From contig NC_084827.1 in the NCBI RefSeq assembly GCF_033115175.1, positions 182,953,388 to 183,017,387 of the forward strand: DNA of 64,000 nt, written 5' to 3'. Shown here one piece after another: positions 12,863-25,804 of the stretch. The stretch's first letter is position 1. Every line of letters starts with the position of its first letter. This stretch comes from Lepus europaeus (lineage: Eukaryota; Chordata; Mammalia; Lagomorpha; Leporidae). Both the position numbers and the translations under genes were made by a program. The notes under the pieces are model-generated. The model ran no database searches, had not been told where the DNA came from, and saw nothing but the letters and a program-made list of their open reading frames with translations.

Positions 12863-13504
12863 CACACCATGGCCCCGGGCCCCGAGGGTCCCCTCTGCGG
12901 ACCCGGCCCCACCCCCGCGGGCAGTGCCCTTCTCCAGGCCCAGCAGGTGCGGCTCAGACAGCTGGGCTTCCCGGGATGCCTGCGGCGTGAGGTCAGCTGC
13001 CCGTCCCTGGCCGCGGGCCGCACCCTGGGCTATTTTGGGACCTGCAGCTCAGAGCTCGGCCTCGCTGCCCCCACCCCAGAGCTCCTGCAAGTCTGGTCAG
13101 AAGTGTGGACAATGCCCTTCTTGTCCCACATCTGTCCCTCCCTCAGAGCCCCTCCGGGGCCCCGGCCAGGGGAGCTGGGCTGCCAGGCTCACAGCCGGCT
13201 GCCCTCACTCTGGGCCCCAGGGGCACGACCAGACAGGCAGTGGCTGACGGGGGCCTGGCTGTGTCTGGAGCCCCCGGGCCCTGTGCCCCTGGCTCTGCAA
13301 GATTCTCCAGGGCCCTTCTCTCCTGGGACACCCTGCCCTGAGGTCTGTCCCTGAGCGCTGGCTGCTCAGAACAGCTGACCTGTCCCCTCCCTGCCCGGTG
13401 AGCTCTCCTCACTCCTCCCCTCCCTCCTTAGACCCCAGAGCCTGCTGTGTCCAGTTCCTCACTGAGCAATGTTAAGGGATATGTCAGGCCTGGCTGTGAC
13501 CCCA

Positions 13505-13592
13505 GAGCAGGTAGCCCTGACCTTGGGGCCGGCGGCCCTGACCTTGGGACAGGCGGCCCTGTCCTTGGGGCAGGTGGCCCTGACCTTGGGGC
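13505..13592 (+). repeat. 21-bp tandem repeat, 4 copies
   Basis: CCCTGACCTTGGGGCCGGCG-type unit, repeated four times with small changes. Confidence 0.85.
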
Positions 13593-14564
13593 ATGGAGCC
13601 TTGCCCAGTGGGGCCTGAGGGGCCCCCTCTCTACTGCCCTCAGACTCCACCCCCGCCCAGAGGCCAAGCCCTGCAGGGGGCACAGATGGGTCTCTCCCGG
13701 CAGAGCCAAGAGGAGTTGGGTCACCCGGGCCCCGCCTGGTGTGTGACCTGGGGGACAAGACACCTCAGCTCAGCTCCTCAGCACACCTGCCAGGGGGCGT
13801 CCCTGAGCCCACCCACCCCCAGCTTCCTGCTGTGACCACAGTGCAGGAGGCTGGGCGGCTGCAGGACCTGAGGGCTGGGGCCAAGGTCAGGGTGCTGCAG
13901 ACCCGGCCTCTGGGTGCCCTCCGCTGCCCCTCCCGGGGGGAAAGGGCCGACGCCCCCATGGGAGGGGCCGCTCACAGCCCCTTCACCGCCCACCTGATAC
14001 CACGGACGCCCACTCCACGAAGCATCCACGCAAGTGTTCGGCCACCGCACAGGCTGGCCGCCCATCACCGAGGCCCAGCCCAGGGTCCAGCCAGGGTGCG
14101 CTCGGGAGGCCAGGGTCGGTGTCGGCCCCACCCCAGCCGGGTCTGGGGCTGTTGCTGCGGCTGCACCTCTGCCTTCTGGGCCCTTGGCGGGAAGCCGCCC
14201 ACACGTTCACGGAGCGGCCCCAGACGACTGCCGAGGGCCACCGGGCTGTGCCGCTGGCCCAGGTCCTCTGCCTGGTCCAGGGCCTCCAGGGGCTTCCCCC
14301 GCCTGCCTCCCCCACCAGCCCTGTGGTCCCAGCGTTGGGCCGTGTGCGCCAGAGCTGGACCTCATGGAGCCCCTGCACCTGCCTCGGGCCTGGGGGCACG
14401 AGACACCTGTCTCCCCCAACAGCAGAGCAGGAGAACCCGCCAGCCCAGCCGGCTTGGACACCCCCTCTGCTGGGGCGGGGCGGGGGCAGGGGCGGGGCAG
14501 GGTCCGCCCTGGCCGGCTCGGCTCTCCTCGGAGTGTGGGGTTTCTGGGCCTCCACGTTCAGGGC

Positions 14565-14924
14565 AGGAGGAAGATTTCTTTTTTTTTTTTTGACAGGCAG
14601 AGTGGATAGTGAGAGAGAGAGACAGAGAGAAAGGTCTTCCTTTTTGCCGTTGGTTCACCCTCCAATGGCCGCTGTGGCCAGCGCATCTCGCTGATCCGAA
14701 GCCAGAAGCCAGGTGCTTCTCCTGGTCTCCCATGCGGGTGCAGGGCCCAAGCACTTGGGCCATCCTCCACTGCCTTCCCGGGCCACAGCAGAGAGCTGGC
14801 CTGGAAGAGGGGCAACCGGGACAGAATCCGGTGCCCCAACAGGGACTAGAACCCGGTGTGCCGGCGCCGCAAGGCAGAGGATTAGCCTGTTAAGCCACGG
14901 CGCCGGCCAGGAGGAAGATTTCTT
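14565..14924 (-). mobile_element. CSINE, full length, with perfect 16-bp target-site duplication
   Basis: The element proper is 14581-14908, in minus orientation: T-run, GAGAGAGAGAGACAGAG tract, CCACTGCCTTCCCGGGCCAC and a 5' end at GCCACGGCGCCGGCC. AGGAGGAAGATTTCTT flanks both sides (14565-14580 and 14909-14924). The intact duplication and complete length suggest a fairly recent insertion. Confidence 0.95.
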
Positions 14925-16334
14925 AGAGCTGCTTCCTGGGGGAGGGCTGGAGGCAGGCGCCCGCCTCCCCCTCACCCCCCGACCTCCCTGCGGCTCCTCT
15001 TTGGGGGCCTGTGGCAGAGGACCTGGGTCCTGCCAGGAGGGGTCAGCTCGGTGGGAGGAGCCCAGTCCAAGGAGCCCGGGAGGGGCAGCTGTGCCCTGCC
15101 CAGGCCAGCTCTCAGGACAGCGTGGTCAGGGGCCCCCAACCCAAGGCTCACACCGGCTGCTGGGACAGCGGTCAGAGTGGATCTCGCATCCAGACCCACT
15201 CAGGGGCCTGGGAGCTCCACACAGGCTCCCCGGTGGACAGAGGGGTGGACGTTGGGCAGGAAGGGACGCACCCACCTCCCAACCCCCACCAGGCTCAGTG
15301 GGAGGAGGGGCTGCTCCATCCCCACCCTGAAGCAGCCCCAAGCCCAGGCCTCCAAGCCACAGGGCGGGGGAGGGAAGGCAGCCAGGAAAACCTCCTTGAA
15401 GCTCAGGCCAGCCCGAATCCGCAGGCTTGAAACAGAGATGGAGGCTGTGGGCTGTGCCCCAGATTCCACAGGCGTGGCCTGAGGGGCGCCATCACCCCAG
15501 GGCCGTCTCCCCCCGGAGCCCCGCCCTGCCCATCATCTGGGTGTGCTGTGGGGTGAGGAGGGGGCTGCCCGGCCCAGCCCGGCACTGGCCATCCTGACGG
15601 CTGCGAGAGGAGGGGTCCCCCAGGTGGGGCTCCTGACCCCGGCAGGGTGGGAGGGGTCCCTCTGAGGGGTCAGAGACCACAGGACGGGGGCTTGGGAAGC
15701 AGCCCAGGCCTCCTGCAATTCCGGGTGCTCAGCTCCGGCCAGAGCACAGGCAGGGCTGGGAGGGCAGAGGCGGGGCACGGGCAGGGCTGGGAGAGCTACA
15801 GGGAGTGGGAGCGGCCTGGGGCTGTGTCCCATGCCCTGCGAGGGGGTGCTGGTAGTGCAGAGTGAGGGGTACAGCCCCCCAACCCCAGCAGCTGCTCCCA
15901 CGCCAGGGAGGGGGCTCTTCTCTGGCATCCCCCAGCCTGCTGGGCTGCGAGGGGTTCTGTGTGCCCCAGCTCCCTGAGGCCTCCAGCTGTGCCCTGGGAG
16001 CCAAGCAGCAGGGGCCAGAGGCAGGGCTGGGGCTGGCCTGAGCTGGCTGCAACCTACAGCGTTGGCTGGCAGAGCCTCTGATGGGCCCAGGAGTGAGTCT
16101 CCCAACAGGGCACGGGTGGTGCTCAGCGGTGCCCAGCAGCCTGGAGGTTCTGAGCTTGGGCCTGGCACGGCCAGGGATGACCGTGGGGAAGATAGGTCAG
16201 CCAGGGTCCCCACAGGGTCTGTGGCAGCCGGCGGAGCAGAGCAGGCCGCCCCGCCCCTTACTGTGCCAGCTCAGAAGGGCCCAGCTGCGGTCCCGGCGGG
16301 ATGCGCCCCACTGGCCTGGGTCGGGGTTCACAAG

Positions 16335-16490
16335 GGGCTCCGTCCTGGTCTCCCACGTGGGTGGCAGGGCCAGGTACTGGCACCATCGTCACTCCCGCCT
16401 CCTAGGCGCACTAGGGGACGCAGAGCAGAGATGGGGACTGGGGCCCACGCACTGGGACACGGGAAGTGTGTGTCAAGGGCGGCTCCACTG
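16335..16490 (-). mobile_element. Degraded CSINE fragment
   Basis: The core GTCTCCCACGTGGGTGGCAG, then a decayed CACTCCCGCCTCCTAG... block, resembles the minus-strand middle of CSINE. Boundaries are approximate. Confidence 0.5.
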
Positions 16491-16684
16491 CCGAGCCAGC
16501 GCCTGCCCTGCACACGCACAAACCAGAGTGTCCACACGTGGAGTTCCGGGCCTGAGACCCGGCGCCCGGGGCTGCCCTCTGCTCTCGGGCTGCACTGGGG
16601 GCCCCATCACCTGAGACAGCCTGTGGGGGGCAGACATGTGACAGCATCGAGGATCCACGTCAGGTTCCTTCATGGTCTTGGATG

Positions 16685-16830
16685 TGCGTGTGTGTGTGCA
16701 CACGTGTGTCCCTACAAGGGGTGTGTGTGTGTGCAATGTGTATCTATAAGGGATGTGTGTGCACACGTGTGCCTATGTGTGCACGTGTGTGTCTCTGTAA
16801 GGGGTGTGTGTGTGTGCACGCGTGCTGTGT
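16685..16830 (+). repeat. TG-rich simple repeat
   Basis: GTGTGTGTGTGCACACGTGTGTC-type runs broken by TATAAGGG and TACAAGGGG. Confidence 0.85.
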
Positions 16831-17204
16831 CTGAGGCTGACCTGTCACTGTGAAGGCCTCCACAGGATTTGTCTGCCCTCTGCTTGGCTCCCCGCCCCGT
16901 GCTCCCTCTGCCCCACCCCCCATCTCCCCTCACCCTGTGCCCCGCATCCCCTCTCTGCCCGCGAGTGCTCGCTGCTCACTGTCACCACACCCGCCCGCTT
17001 TCCCACCCACACCGGTGGTTCCGGGAGCTGCCGCTGCCCCCGGCCCCTTTCACAGCCAACCTCCCTGCTCAGCCTCCCTGCCCAGGGGCTGGGACCAGCA
17101 GCCAGGGTCAGGGTCATGGACAGGCCCAGGGTCAGCCTTCGCAAAGCGGAGAGCAAGGGGAGGGCCTGGGGGCGGGGGGAGCTGAGGTAGAACAGGTGGG
17201 GGGA

Positions 17205-18255
17205 CTCACGCACACGCATGCACACACATGTACTCATACATGCTTGCACACATACACATGATTGTAGGCTCAGAGGACTCAGAGGCACACACACTCACTA
17301 ACACACACAGGAACACACACACACTCACAGGAACACACACACGCTCATGGGAACACACATGCTAACACACAGGAACACACATACCCTCACAGGAACACAC
17401 ACTCACAGGAACATACACACATGAACACACACATGCTAACACACATGTTCACAGGAACACACACGTGCTCACGGGAACACATATGCTAACACACTGGAAC
17501 ACACATACACTCAGGAACACACACACTCACACACACAAGAACACACACGCTCACACACACTCACAGGAACACACACACTCACGGGAACACACATGCTAAC
17601 ACACAGGAACACACATACACACACAGGAACACACATGCTAACACACATGCTCACAGGAACACACACTCATGGGAACACACATGCTAACACACAGGAACAC
17701 ACATACCCTCACATGAACACACACATGCTCACGGGAACACATATGCTAACACACTGGAACACACATACACTCAGGAACACACACAAGAACACACACGCTC
17801 ACACACACTCACAGGAACACACACTTACAGGAACACACACGGGAACACACATGCTAACACACAGGAACACACATACACTCACAGGAACACACACGCTCAC
17901 ACACACTCACAGGAACACACACGCTCACGGGAACACACATGCTAACACACAGGAACACACATACCCTCACAGGAACACACACACTAACACACACATGAAC
18001 ACACACATGCTAACACACACTCACAGGAACACAGACGTGCTCACGGGAACACATATGCTAACACACTGGAACACACACAAGAACACACACATGCTCACAC
18101 ACTCACAGGAACACACACTTACAGGAACACACACTCACGGGAACACACATGCTAACACACAGGAACACACATACACTCACAGGAACACACACTCACAGGA
18201 ACACACACAGGAACACACACGCTCACACACACAGGAACACACATACACCGACACC
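17205..18255 (+). repeat. CA-rich minisatellite (about 1 kb)
   Basis: ACACACAGGAACACACAC and CACGGGAACACACATGCTAACACAC blocks in longer repeated groups (for example GGGAACACATATGCTAACACACTGG at 17475, 17740 and 18045). It is non-coding; the Thr/His-rich frames are shadows. Confidence 0.95.
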
Positions 18256-19111
18256 CAGCCCTGGCCGTGAGGACAGCTGCCAGCGTCCAGGCCCAGCCCC
18301 CACCCCAGGGCCGAGAACCAGCTGAGCGCAGCAGGGTCCTTGCTACCCATGGGTGTCACGGGGCCTGGCAGGTCCCACGCGTGGCTCTCTCCAGGCTGCA
18401 GACACGGGGTCTCTGGGTAGCAGGGAGTGGGCACCCTCAAGGCCCTCCCAAACCCCGGAGCTTGGCATCCCTGGACAAGCTGGCCCCGCCTGGCCCCCCT
18501 CCCAGTCACCTGTGTCACTCCGGGGCCCACAGCTCCTCCCTGAGAGGCAGGGGGACTTGGAGGCCACCCCTGAGCTGGCCAGCGGGTGTCCAGAGACGGC
18601 CAGGCCACAGCAATGCCGCGTGGAAGCGCCTCCCCACAGCCCAGCCACAGCCTGCCCAGATGTCGTCAAGGGCCCAGAGCAGGAGGCAGCCTGGCCTGGG
18701 GCCACTGGGGCCCGCCCGGGGCTGGGAGGCGCACCCCTGCCAAGGGGTACACTAGGCCGTTTGTCCCCGGCTGTCACCTGGGGCAGCTGAGTGGGAGAGC
18801 GGCCCACGCCCAGGTGGCCGCCAGCCCTCAATGCCCAGAGCTGCCCTCGGTACTCCCAGCGCCCGCGCCAGGTCCCATGGGTGCCAGAGGAGGCCCGGCT
18901 CCCGGGCTCCTAGTGCAGGGCTCCCAATGGGGGCACAGCCATCTAAGGAGGCTGCAGCCCCGTCCCGCCCCTCAGCAGGAGGAAGCTGGACTGCCTGTCC
19001 AGGCCGCTGTCCCCTCCACAGTGACCCCAACTCCCCCAAGGGAACCCTTGGACACAGTTCCTGTGAGTTCCCATTGCCCTGCGAGTGTGCACCCTGCAGA
19101 GACTTAAATAT

Positions 19112-19435
19112 GAAGCCGGAAGTGGGGGCAGGCTCTGTGCAGGGGGTGGAGCCACCGCCTGCAGTGCCGCATCCCATATGGGCGCCAGTTCAAGTCCTGG
19201 CTGCTCCACTTCCGATCCAGCTCCCTGCTATGGCCTGGGAAAGCAGTGGAGGATGGGCCAAGTGCCTGGGGCCCTGCACCGCGCGGGAGACCCCGATGGA
19301 GTTCCAGGATCCTGCCTTCAGCCTGGCCCAGCTCCAGCCACTGCAGCCGTCTGGGGAGTGAACCAGCGGATGGAAGATGGCGCTCTCTCTGTCTGCAACT
19401 CCGCCCTTCGCGCAAATGGATGAACCCTAAAATCA
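19112..19435 (+). mobile_element. CSINE, slightly decayed
   Basis: GCATCCCATATGGGCGCCAG, GGCTGCTCCACTTCCGATCC, GGGGAGTGAACCAGCGGATG and a TCTGCAACTCCGCCCTTCG tail in order. The A-rich tail is eroded. Confidence 0.85.
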
Positions 19436-19495
19436 CAAAACAAAACAGCATCAGCTGCAGCCTGCACGTGACCGCAGAGGTCCTCACCGGGGCTT

Positions 19496-19785
19496 CTGAG
19501 TTTGTCTTTATTCATGTTCACTTTATGGAAAGGCAGAGAGATCCTCCGTCCATGGTCCACTCCACAGACCCCCACAACAGCCAGCGCTGGCCCAGGCTGA
19601 AGCCAGGTCCCAGAACTCCATCTGGCTCCCCATGGGGGCGGCAGCGGCCCCAGGACCTGAGCCGTCAACAGGAAGCTGGGTGGGAGATGGAGCCGGGACC
19701 GGAATCAGGCACCTGGATGCGGGTGCAGGGGTCCGAGCAGCAGCTGAGCCCTCGAGCCAACACCCACCCCTCCGGCTCTTTTGGA
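19496..19785 (-). mobile_element. CSINE, minus orientation, decayed
   Basis: Starts TTTATTCATGTTCACTTTATGGAAAGGCAGAGAG and carries AGCCAGCGCTGGCCCAGGCT, CAGGAAGCTGGGTGGGAGATGG and the terminal GAGCCCTCGAGCCAACACCC block. It faces the + copy at 19112 from about 60 bp away. Confidence 0.8.
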
Positions 19786-21224
19786 TCTGTGCCCCCAGCC
19801 TGGGGAGAGCTGGCTCCGTCCCCACGCCGTCTCTCACACAAGCTGCTTCCGAGCCCTCCTCGGCCTGGGTCTGGGGCTGTCACCCAGAGCTGACCCCTCC
19901 CTGTCGTGTGGCACAGGTGCAAAAGACGACCTGACAGACAGCTGCAGGCAGCCCCCACCCCCGGCCTGCCGCCCGCCCCAGCCCCCGCCCCCGGCGTGCC
20001 GATCTGGAGCAGGAGACGGCAGATCCGCTGGTGGAGCCAGAGTCGGGAGGGCCGACACAAAAGCCTGGGAGTGCTACAGGCCAGGAGCCGCTGGAGACCA
20101 GGGAGTCCCCGGGGTGGCGGCCACCTTGCCTGGTCCCCGCTGTGCCTGCCCGGGGCTGGGACTCGGAGCAGCGGGCAGGCCCAGCCTGAGTGTCCTCCCC
20201 AGGGCCTGCTCAGCTGCCCACGCCAAGGAGGGCAAAGGGCTCCCGAGCTAGATGCCCGCGGGCAGGGAGCCGAGTCCATCCACCTCCTCCCCTCCCCCTG
20301 GGCCCGGCATCAGGATCTGGCTCCTCCAAGCATGCGATCCCAGGGCCCAGGGCAAGTGTCCCCTGACACCAGGGACAGGCAGGTGCACGCTCACCTGGGT
20401 GGGGGTGAGACGGGCCTGGGGCAGACAAGGATGGTGCCGTGAAAACCCCCAAGACGAGAGAGTCGCCCAGGGAAGTGGGTCTGAAGACGGAGGGGAGACG
20501 GCGACAGCTGAGGTGGACGGTGGAGTTTGCCGTGTCTGTCTTCCCTGGCAGACCCACGAGGTGGAGACCAGTGAGCTGGTGAATGGGAGGGCTCCCCAGA
20601 CCTGGGAGCCCAAGGGCCCTGCCCCAGGGATGGGCAGAGGGGCCTCTTGGAGGGGTGCGGGGCTGGGCTGGGCCCTGCCTGTCTAATCTTCCTGAGCTCA
20701 AAGACTAGAAAAGTTAGAAGGACACCCTGGCCTGTGGGAGACCCTGCCCACGCCCCTCCCTCGAGCTCTGAGGGCTCGTGTGGGCTCAGGAAGCAGAGGA
20801 GCTGGGACTGAGGAGGAACTGGGGGACATGGGGACCCTGCTGCCCCCCACGCGTGTCCGCACACATGCAGGACGCCCTTGCCACACGCTGCTGGCCTGGG
20901 ACCCAGCGTCGGCCCAGTCAGGTTGGCAGTGGCGGGGCCCCAGGCCCAGGGGACGCAGCGAGCCGGCCCTGCCAGGAGCTCCGGGGAGGCCTGGGGGCCA
21001 CGTCCACTGCAGCATCGCCTCGTGGTCAGCGTGGGAAGCCAGACACGGAGCCGCCAGCCGTATGAGCAGGCGATGCGCGGTGTGGACAAGCGCAGGACAG
21101 GACGCTCAGCTGGGAGATGCTGTGGGGCCGTGGGTCCCCTCCGTGGAGGGCAGAATGCACTGGAGTGAGACGCAACTTCGTGGAACACACAGCACTTCAG
21201 AAAGCGTGGAACCGTGGAATTAAC

Positions 21225-21815
21225 ACCAAGCACAGGGGCCGCGCCGTGGTGCGGCTGGCCAAGCCTCTGCCTGCGGAGCAGCATCCCACACTGGAGCACC
21301 AGAGTCCGGCTGCTCGGCTTCCAGTCCAGCGTCCCACACTGGAGCACCAGAGTCCGGCCGCTCGGCTTCCAGTCCAGCATCCCACACTGGAGCACCAGAG
21401 TCCGGCTGCTCGGCTTCCAGTCCAGCGCCCCACACTGGAGCACCAGAGTCCGGCTGCTCGGCTTCCAGTCCAGCATCCCACACTGGAGCACCAGAGTCCC
21501 GGCTGCTCGGCTTCCAGTCCAGCATCCCACACTGGAGCACCAGAGTCCGGCCGCTCGGCTTCCAGTCCAGCGCCCCACACTGGAGCACCAGAGTCCCGGC
21601 TGCTCGGCTTCCAGTCCAGCGCCCCACACTGGAGCACCAGAGTCCCGGCTGCTCGGCTTCCAGTCCAGCATCCCTCGCATGCACTGGGAGGCAGCAGGTG
21701 AAGGCCCAAGTGCTTGGGCCCCTGCACCGACGTGGGAGACCCGAGGGAGCCCCTGGCTCCTGGCTTCTGCCTGGCCCAGCCCCAGCTGCCGGGGCCGTGT
21801 GAGGGCTTCAGCAGC
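21225..21815 (+). mobile_element. CSINE with an internal 48-bp tandem expansion
   Basis: Left end GGGGCCGCGCCGTGGTGCGG and right part CCAAGTGCTTGGGCCCCTGC plus GGAGCCCCTGGCTCCTGGCT are normal CSINE. Between them the CATCCCAC...TCCAGTCCAGC segment is repeated eight times (21284-21669). The usual CT tract and A-tail are missing or eroded on the right. Confidence 0.8.
21284..21669 (+). repeat. 48-bp minisatellite, 8 copies, derived from CSINE
   Basis: Eight units of 48-49 bp, each starting ATCCCACACTGGAGCACCAG (or GTCCC/GCCCC) and ending GGCTTCCAGTCCAGC. The 49-bp variants (copies 5, 7 and 8) add one C before CGGCTGC, and some units read GGCCG for GGCTG. As 48 is a multiple of three, it gives false open frames on both strands. 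Confidence 0.95.
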
Positions 21816-24800
21816 TGCCTTGCGTGTGAGCGACACGCATGGAACTGAGTGATGTCTCAGGAAAGCTGCCACGGCCACGGCCACCGCCAGGTCCCTGCCC
21901 ACCAGGGCTCGGCAGGACCCCCTGCACCCCCCGTCATTGGCCCTTCCCCGTGGAGCATCCCGGAAAATCCAAATGCCTCGGAGAGGAGCAGGATCATGGG
22001 GCATGGTCATCTGTAGGTCAGCAGCCCGGGGTCTGGACCCGCTGCTTCTCTCGCTGACATCCTGGCTCCTGGCCGCTGGGATCCTCCATGCGTTATCTAC
22101 AAACACGAGTGGGCACGGGCTGCTTGTGCTGTGGGCACAGGGGCCAGTCGGCCACTCGGAGCCACGACAGCATTGCCCAGTGTTGTTGTGTCTGCAGTCC
22201 ATGGCTGACCGAGCCCACGGGGCACCAAGTGCCTGGGGAGCGGCTCCGGCGGGAACCCTACAGAGCCTGGCTGGCCACCAGCCACCAAGTCACGCAGGCC
22301 AGCTCTGGAATCCCAGGGTAGGAAGGGGCCGCAGAGGCCTTGTCCACTGGAGAAAGCTGGGCCAGAGGCTTCCAGCCTAAAGTAGGAGCAGGGGTCCACG
22401 GCCACCCACGGCCTCCAGCTGGCCACCAGGGTGCTGGGTCCCGGGCTGCTTTGGACCCGCGGTGGGGCCTCCTCAGCCACAGGTGCAGGCCAGCCTGAGA
22501 GTCCTGGAGGCCAGCAGTGTCCCCGCCCACAGGAACTTCCTGTCCAACCTCCCCTCAGCCCCCAGGTGACCCCTTCCCAGGGTCCCCCCCCCCCCAGGAG
22601 GAAAGCTGTGTCCAGGGCGGACACAGGGAGACAGGCTCAGAGGGGCCACTCACCAGACTGGAGAGACATCAGAATCAGGGTCGGGGGCTTCGGAGCCTGT
22701 GGAAGGGCCGCGGGTGCATGGGGGAACGGGCGGAGGAGGGGACGCCAAGCCACACCTCCAGGCCCCGGGGGGCCACAGAGCCTTAGACAGGGAGGAGGCG
22801 TGGGAAACGCACCACCTTGGCCCTGGTCTCCGTCGGGGCGGGGAGGTGCTGCAGGCTGGGGGTAGACGGGCGCGTGGTGTGGGCAGGAGGACTCCAGGCT
22901 CCCGCCGTCATTTCTGGCATGGGCAGCTGGTGCCTGCGGTGCCAGCCCAGGGACAGGAAGTTCAGGAAGAGGACTCACGGGGCTCACGGCCTGAGCGTCC
23001 CAGGACACACCCCGGCAGCCACTGTGGTGGGAGCAAGCCCGGGGGGCGGGCGTGGGCTGTCCTGGAGCCTGTGGGGGGGGGGGGCTGTCCCCGAGCCCGT
23101 GGAGGGGGTGTGGGCTGTCCCCAAGCCCATGGGATGGCAGATGTGGGCTGTCCCCAAGTCCATGGTGGGTATGTGGACTGTCTCCCAGGAAGGGGAGCCC
23201 TTAGGGGTTATAGCCACCTACAGGCCATGGGCAACAGAGCTCTGTGTGGCTGGGGAGGCCGCCTGCAGGCCCCCAGGGTCCTGAGACCCCCGCTTCTCTG
23301 AGACCACTCAGCAGAGACCCTGGGTTCCAGCTGTGTCCACACCAAGGGAGGGAGGCGTGGAGGTCAGGGCCCCCGGGAAGACGAGGCCTAGAGTAGGGGT
23401 TCACGGCCACTGGCTGGGGGGCTGCCGATGTGCTGGAGCTGACCCTCGGCTGAGGCCCCATGCACTCGTCTCAACACTGGCAGGTGAGCACCGGGAGGGG
23501 GCTTTGCTCCAGGAGCTGCCAGGCCTGTGCTCCGGCCTGGTTCTGGCTCGGGCCTGGGTCTCTGCTCGCCCTCTGTGACCCAGCACTGGAGGGGGCAGTG
23601 TCCAGGCCCAGGAGAGGGTCACAGGAAAAGCGGCTGGAATCCAGGCCAGGGCCTGGGCCACAGGGCGTGCTGTGAGGACAGGCCAGGCTTGCACCTGCTG
23701 GGCAGCTCCCATAGCCCAGGGACCCCGAGTGGCCGCCAAGCCTGGGCCGCCCTCGAGTGCAGGACGGGTCGGGGGAGACCCACAAGCTGCCTCCCTCCAG
23801 GGTCCCTGATGAGCCCGAGCATCCGGGAGCTTCCAGAGGCTTCCGTCAGAACTCAGCCACCCCAGGGAGGGCCGGCATCGTGTCCACTCTTGGCTCGTGT
23901 GCCTCCACGCCAGTGAGCAGCTGTCAGATCGAAGGTGCGCCCGTGGCCTCAGCCAGGCCCCTGCAAACGCCACACCTGCTGGCCACCATCCGGTCTGGCT
24001 GAGCCGGACACCGGGGCTCCATGGGCAGTGCCAGCCACGGCAGTCGGGGGTCAGCCACACGGTCGCATGGAGAGCCCCGTGGCCTGGGAGGGCAGAGGGC
24101 CTCGGAGACCCGTGCCCCAGCCAGCCCTGCCGAAGGCAGTGGCTACAATTTCCAGTTTAGGTTAATCCCAGAATCCACTCTGAACAACCACCCAGGGAGC
24201 TGCCAAGGCAGGGGCCTCTGTGCCCACCGACAGCTGGCTCCTGCAGCTGTGAGTCTGGGGTCCTCTGCCTGTGACACTGTGTGAGGGCAGTGGAGGGGGC
24301 AGGAGCTGAGGGAGGAGTGAGGGTGGCAATACGACAGCCAGAACCCCAGGACAAGGAGCAGCAGCCGCGTGGGGACCTGCACTCAGCCGCCTGCAGGGGG
24401 CAGGAGTGGTGCCCAGGGCGGGACACGGGGTCACCAGGGGTCCTGCACAGCCCCAGCCCAGCAGCCCAGCCTCCCCCTCACCAGCCTGATGACCCTCCCA
24501 GCTGCACCCTGGCTGTGTCGGCTCCCATCCTGCTCCTGGGTGAAACCGTGCTGCTGACCGCTCCCTGCAGCTGGCCCTGACCACAGCCCCCAGAACCAGA
24601 CGCGGGCTCAGGACCCCACGGTTGGCTCAGCGCCTGCGTGCACATCAGGATTCCAGGTGGGGCACGGCCCCAGGGCCACCCCTGTTCTGCCCCTAACCCC
24701 CAGGGGGTGGACAGGAGGGGGCACCCAGCTCAGCGTTGCAGGACGGCAAGCTCGGACTGGGCTGGGCGTCTGTCACCACACTCGCTGCCCTGGCACTCGG

Positions 24801-25804
24801 GGTGGACGCACCCCCGGAGAGGCTGCCCGGTGCCTGCGCAGCCCCTCTGCAAGGCTGGGAGGGGCGGGTGGAGGCAGCGAGAGCTCCGAGGGCACAGGGC
24901 TCTGGGCCCCTCCTGATGCACGAGAAGGCGCGGAAGCTTCCAGAAGGGGACCCAGGAGGCCAGCAGGGGTGCAGACCCACGTCGGGGACCCAGGAGGGGG
25001 CTAGAGGCGGCCTGCCAAGTTCTCTCGCCTGGGCCTCCGCCCCTGTCCTGGGACCCACGGCCACTTCTCTCCCTGCCCCGCCCAAACAGGATCAGGCTGG
25101 AGCCAGCATGGACAGCTCAGCCCAGCGGCCCAGGGGCCCCAGGTCCAGGACCCAGCACCCAGGGACAGGCGCAGCTGGAGGCTCGACCTCTGTGGCAGCC
25201 CTTCGCCCAGCTCAGCCCTGGAAAGATGACCACCGAGGGGACACTCCGAGCAGCCCCAGGGAGGGCCGAGCCATACTGCCTGGTGGGGAGACCAGGGCGC
25301 CTCAGAGACCCCAAGGTCGTCCCCCACAGACGGCAGTGGGACCCCCGCTGGCCACTGCCTGGTCACAGGTCCCGAGCTGACTGTCCCCATAGCAGCTGCT
25401 CGCCAGGCCCGGCCCGCCGCCCACAGCCCGGCCTTTGTTCCCACCTCTTCAAAGCCGGGAGCCCCGCCTGCCCGCCCACAGCCGCCCCCCTGAGGCCAGC
25501 TCCAGCCCGGGGCCTCCCGACAGGGCCTGGCAGGCTGGGCACAGACCAGGGAAGGAGGGTCCGGACCCCTGGGAGGGGTGGGGGACGGGGGGCAGAGGCA
25601 CCCTCCCAGGGGTCCTCCCGCCGCAGTCCCACAGGCGCTGGAGGTGGCGGGACGAAAAGACAGTGGCAAGGAGGGAGCGGTCCATGTCCCCGGTCACGGG
25701 CCAAGAGCGTGTGGGTGTGCACACGCATGCACACACGTGCTCGCTGTCTGAGAAGGGCTCCATGGTACAGGAAAGGCCCCTTCCCCTCTGGGTGGACAGG
25801 GACG
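21816..25804. other. Gene-free intergenic DNA
   Basis: No gene recognised. It holds a C-run at 22585 and the short repeat at 23.07 kb. Confidence 0.6.
23068..23175 (+). repeat. Short tandem repeat around GGGCTGTCCCCAAGCCCATG
   Basis: About four units of 32-37 bp. Includes a run of ten or more G at 23070. Confidence 0.8.

Larger units (their letters stand above)
7676..14564. other. Gene-free intergenic DNA
   Basis: Apart from two small tandem repeats listed separately and three GTCACCTGTCA words at 7778-7865, I see only GC-rich sequence with chance open frames. Confidence 0.6.
14925..17204. other. Gene-free intergenic DNA
   Basis: Holds a SINE fragment and a TG repeat listed separately. The open frames are chance ones. 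Confidence 0.6.
18256..21224. other. Gene-free intergenic DNA with two facing CSINEs
   Basis: The SINE pair at 19.1-19.8 kb is listed separately. Otherwise the sequence is GC-rich with no supported exon. Confidence 0.6.

Noticed and set aside
17205-18255. CRISPR-like spacing in the CA-rich repeat
   Set aside because: It is a simple CA-type minisatellite in a mammalian genome; there are no constant repeats with unique spacers.
20391-22202. 603-codon minus-strand frame with 16-residue repeats
   Set aside because: The repeats are the 48-bp units inside a SINE; the rest is GC-rich chance coding.
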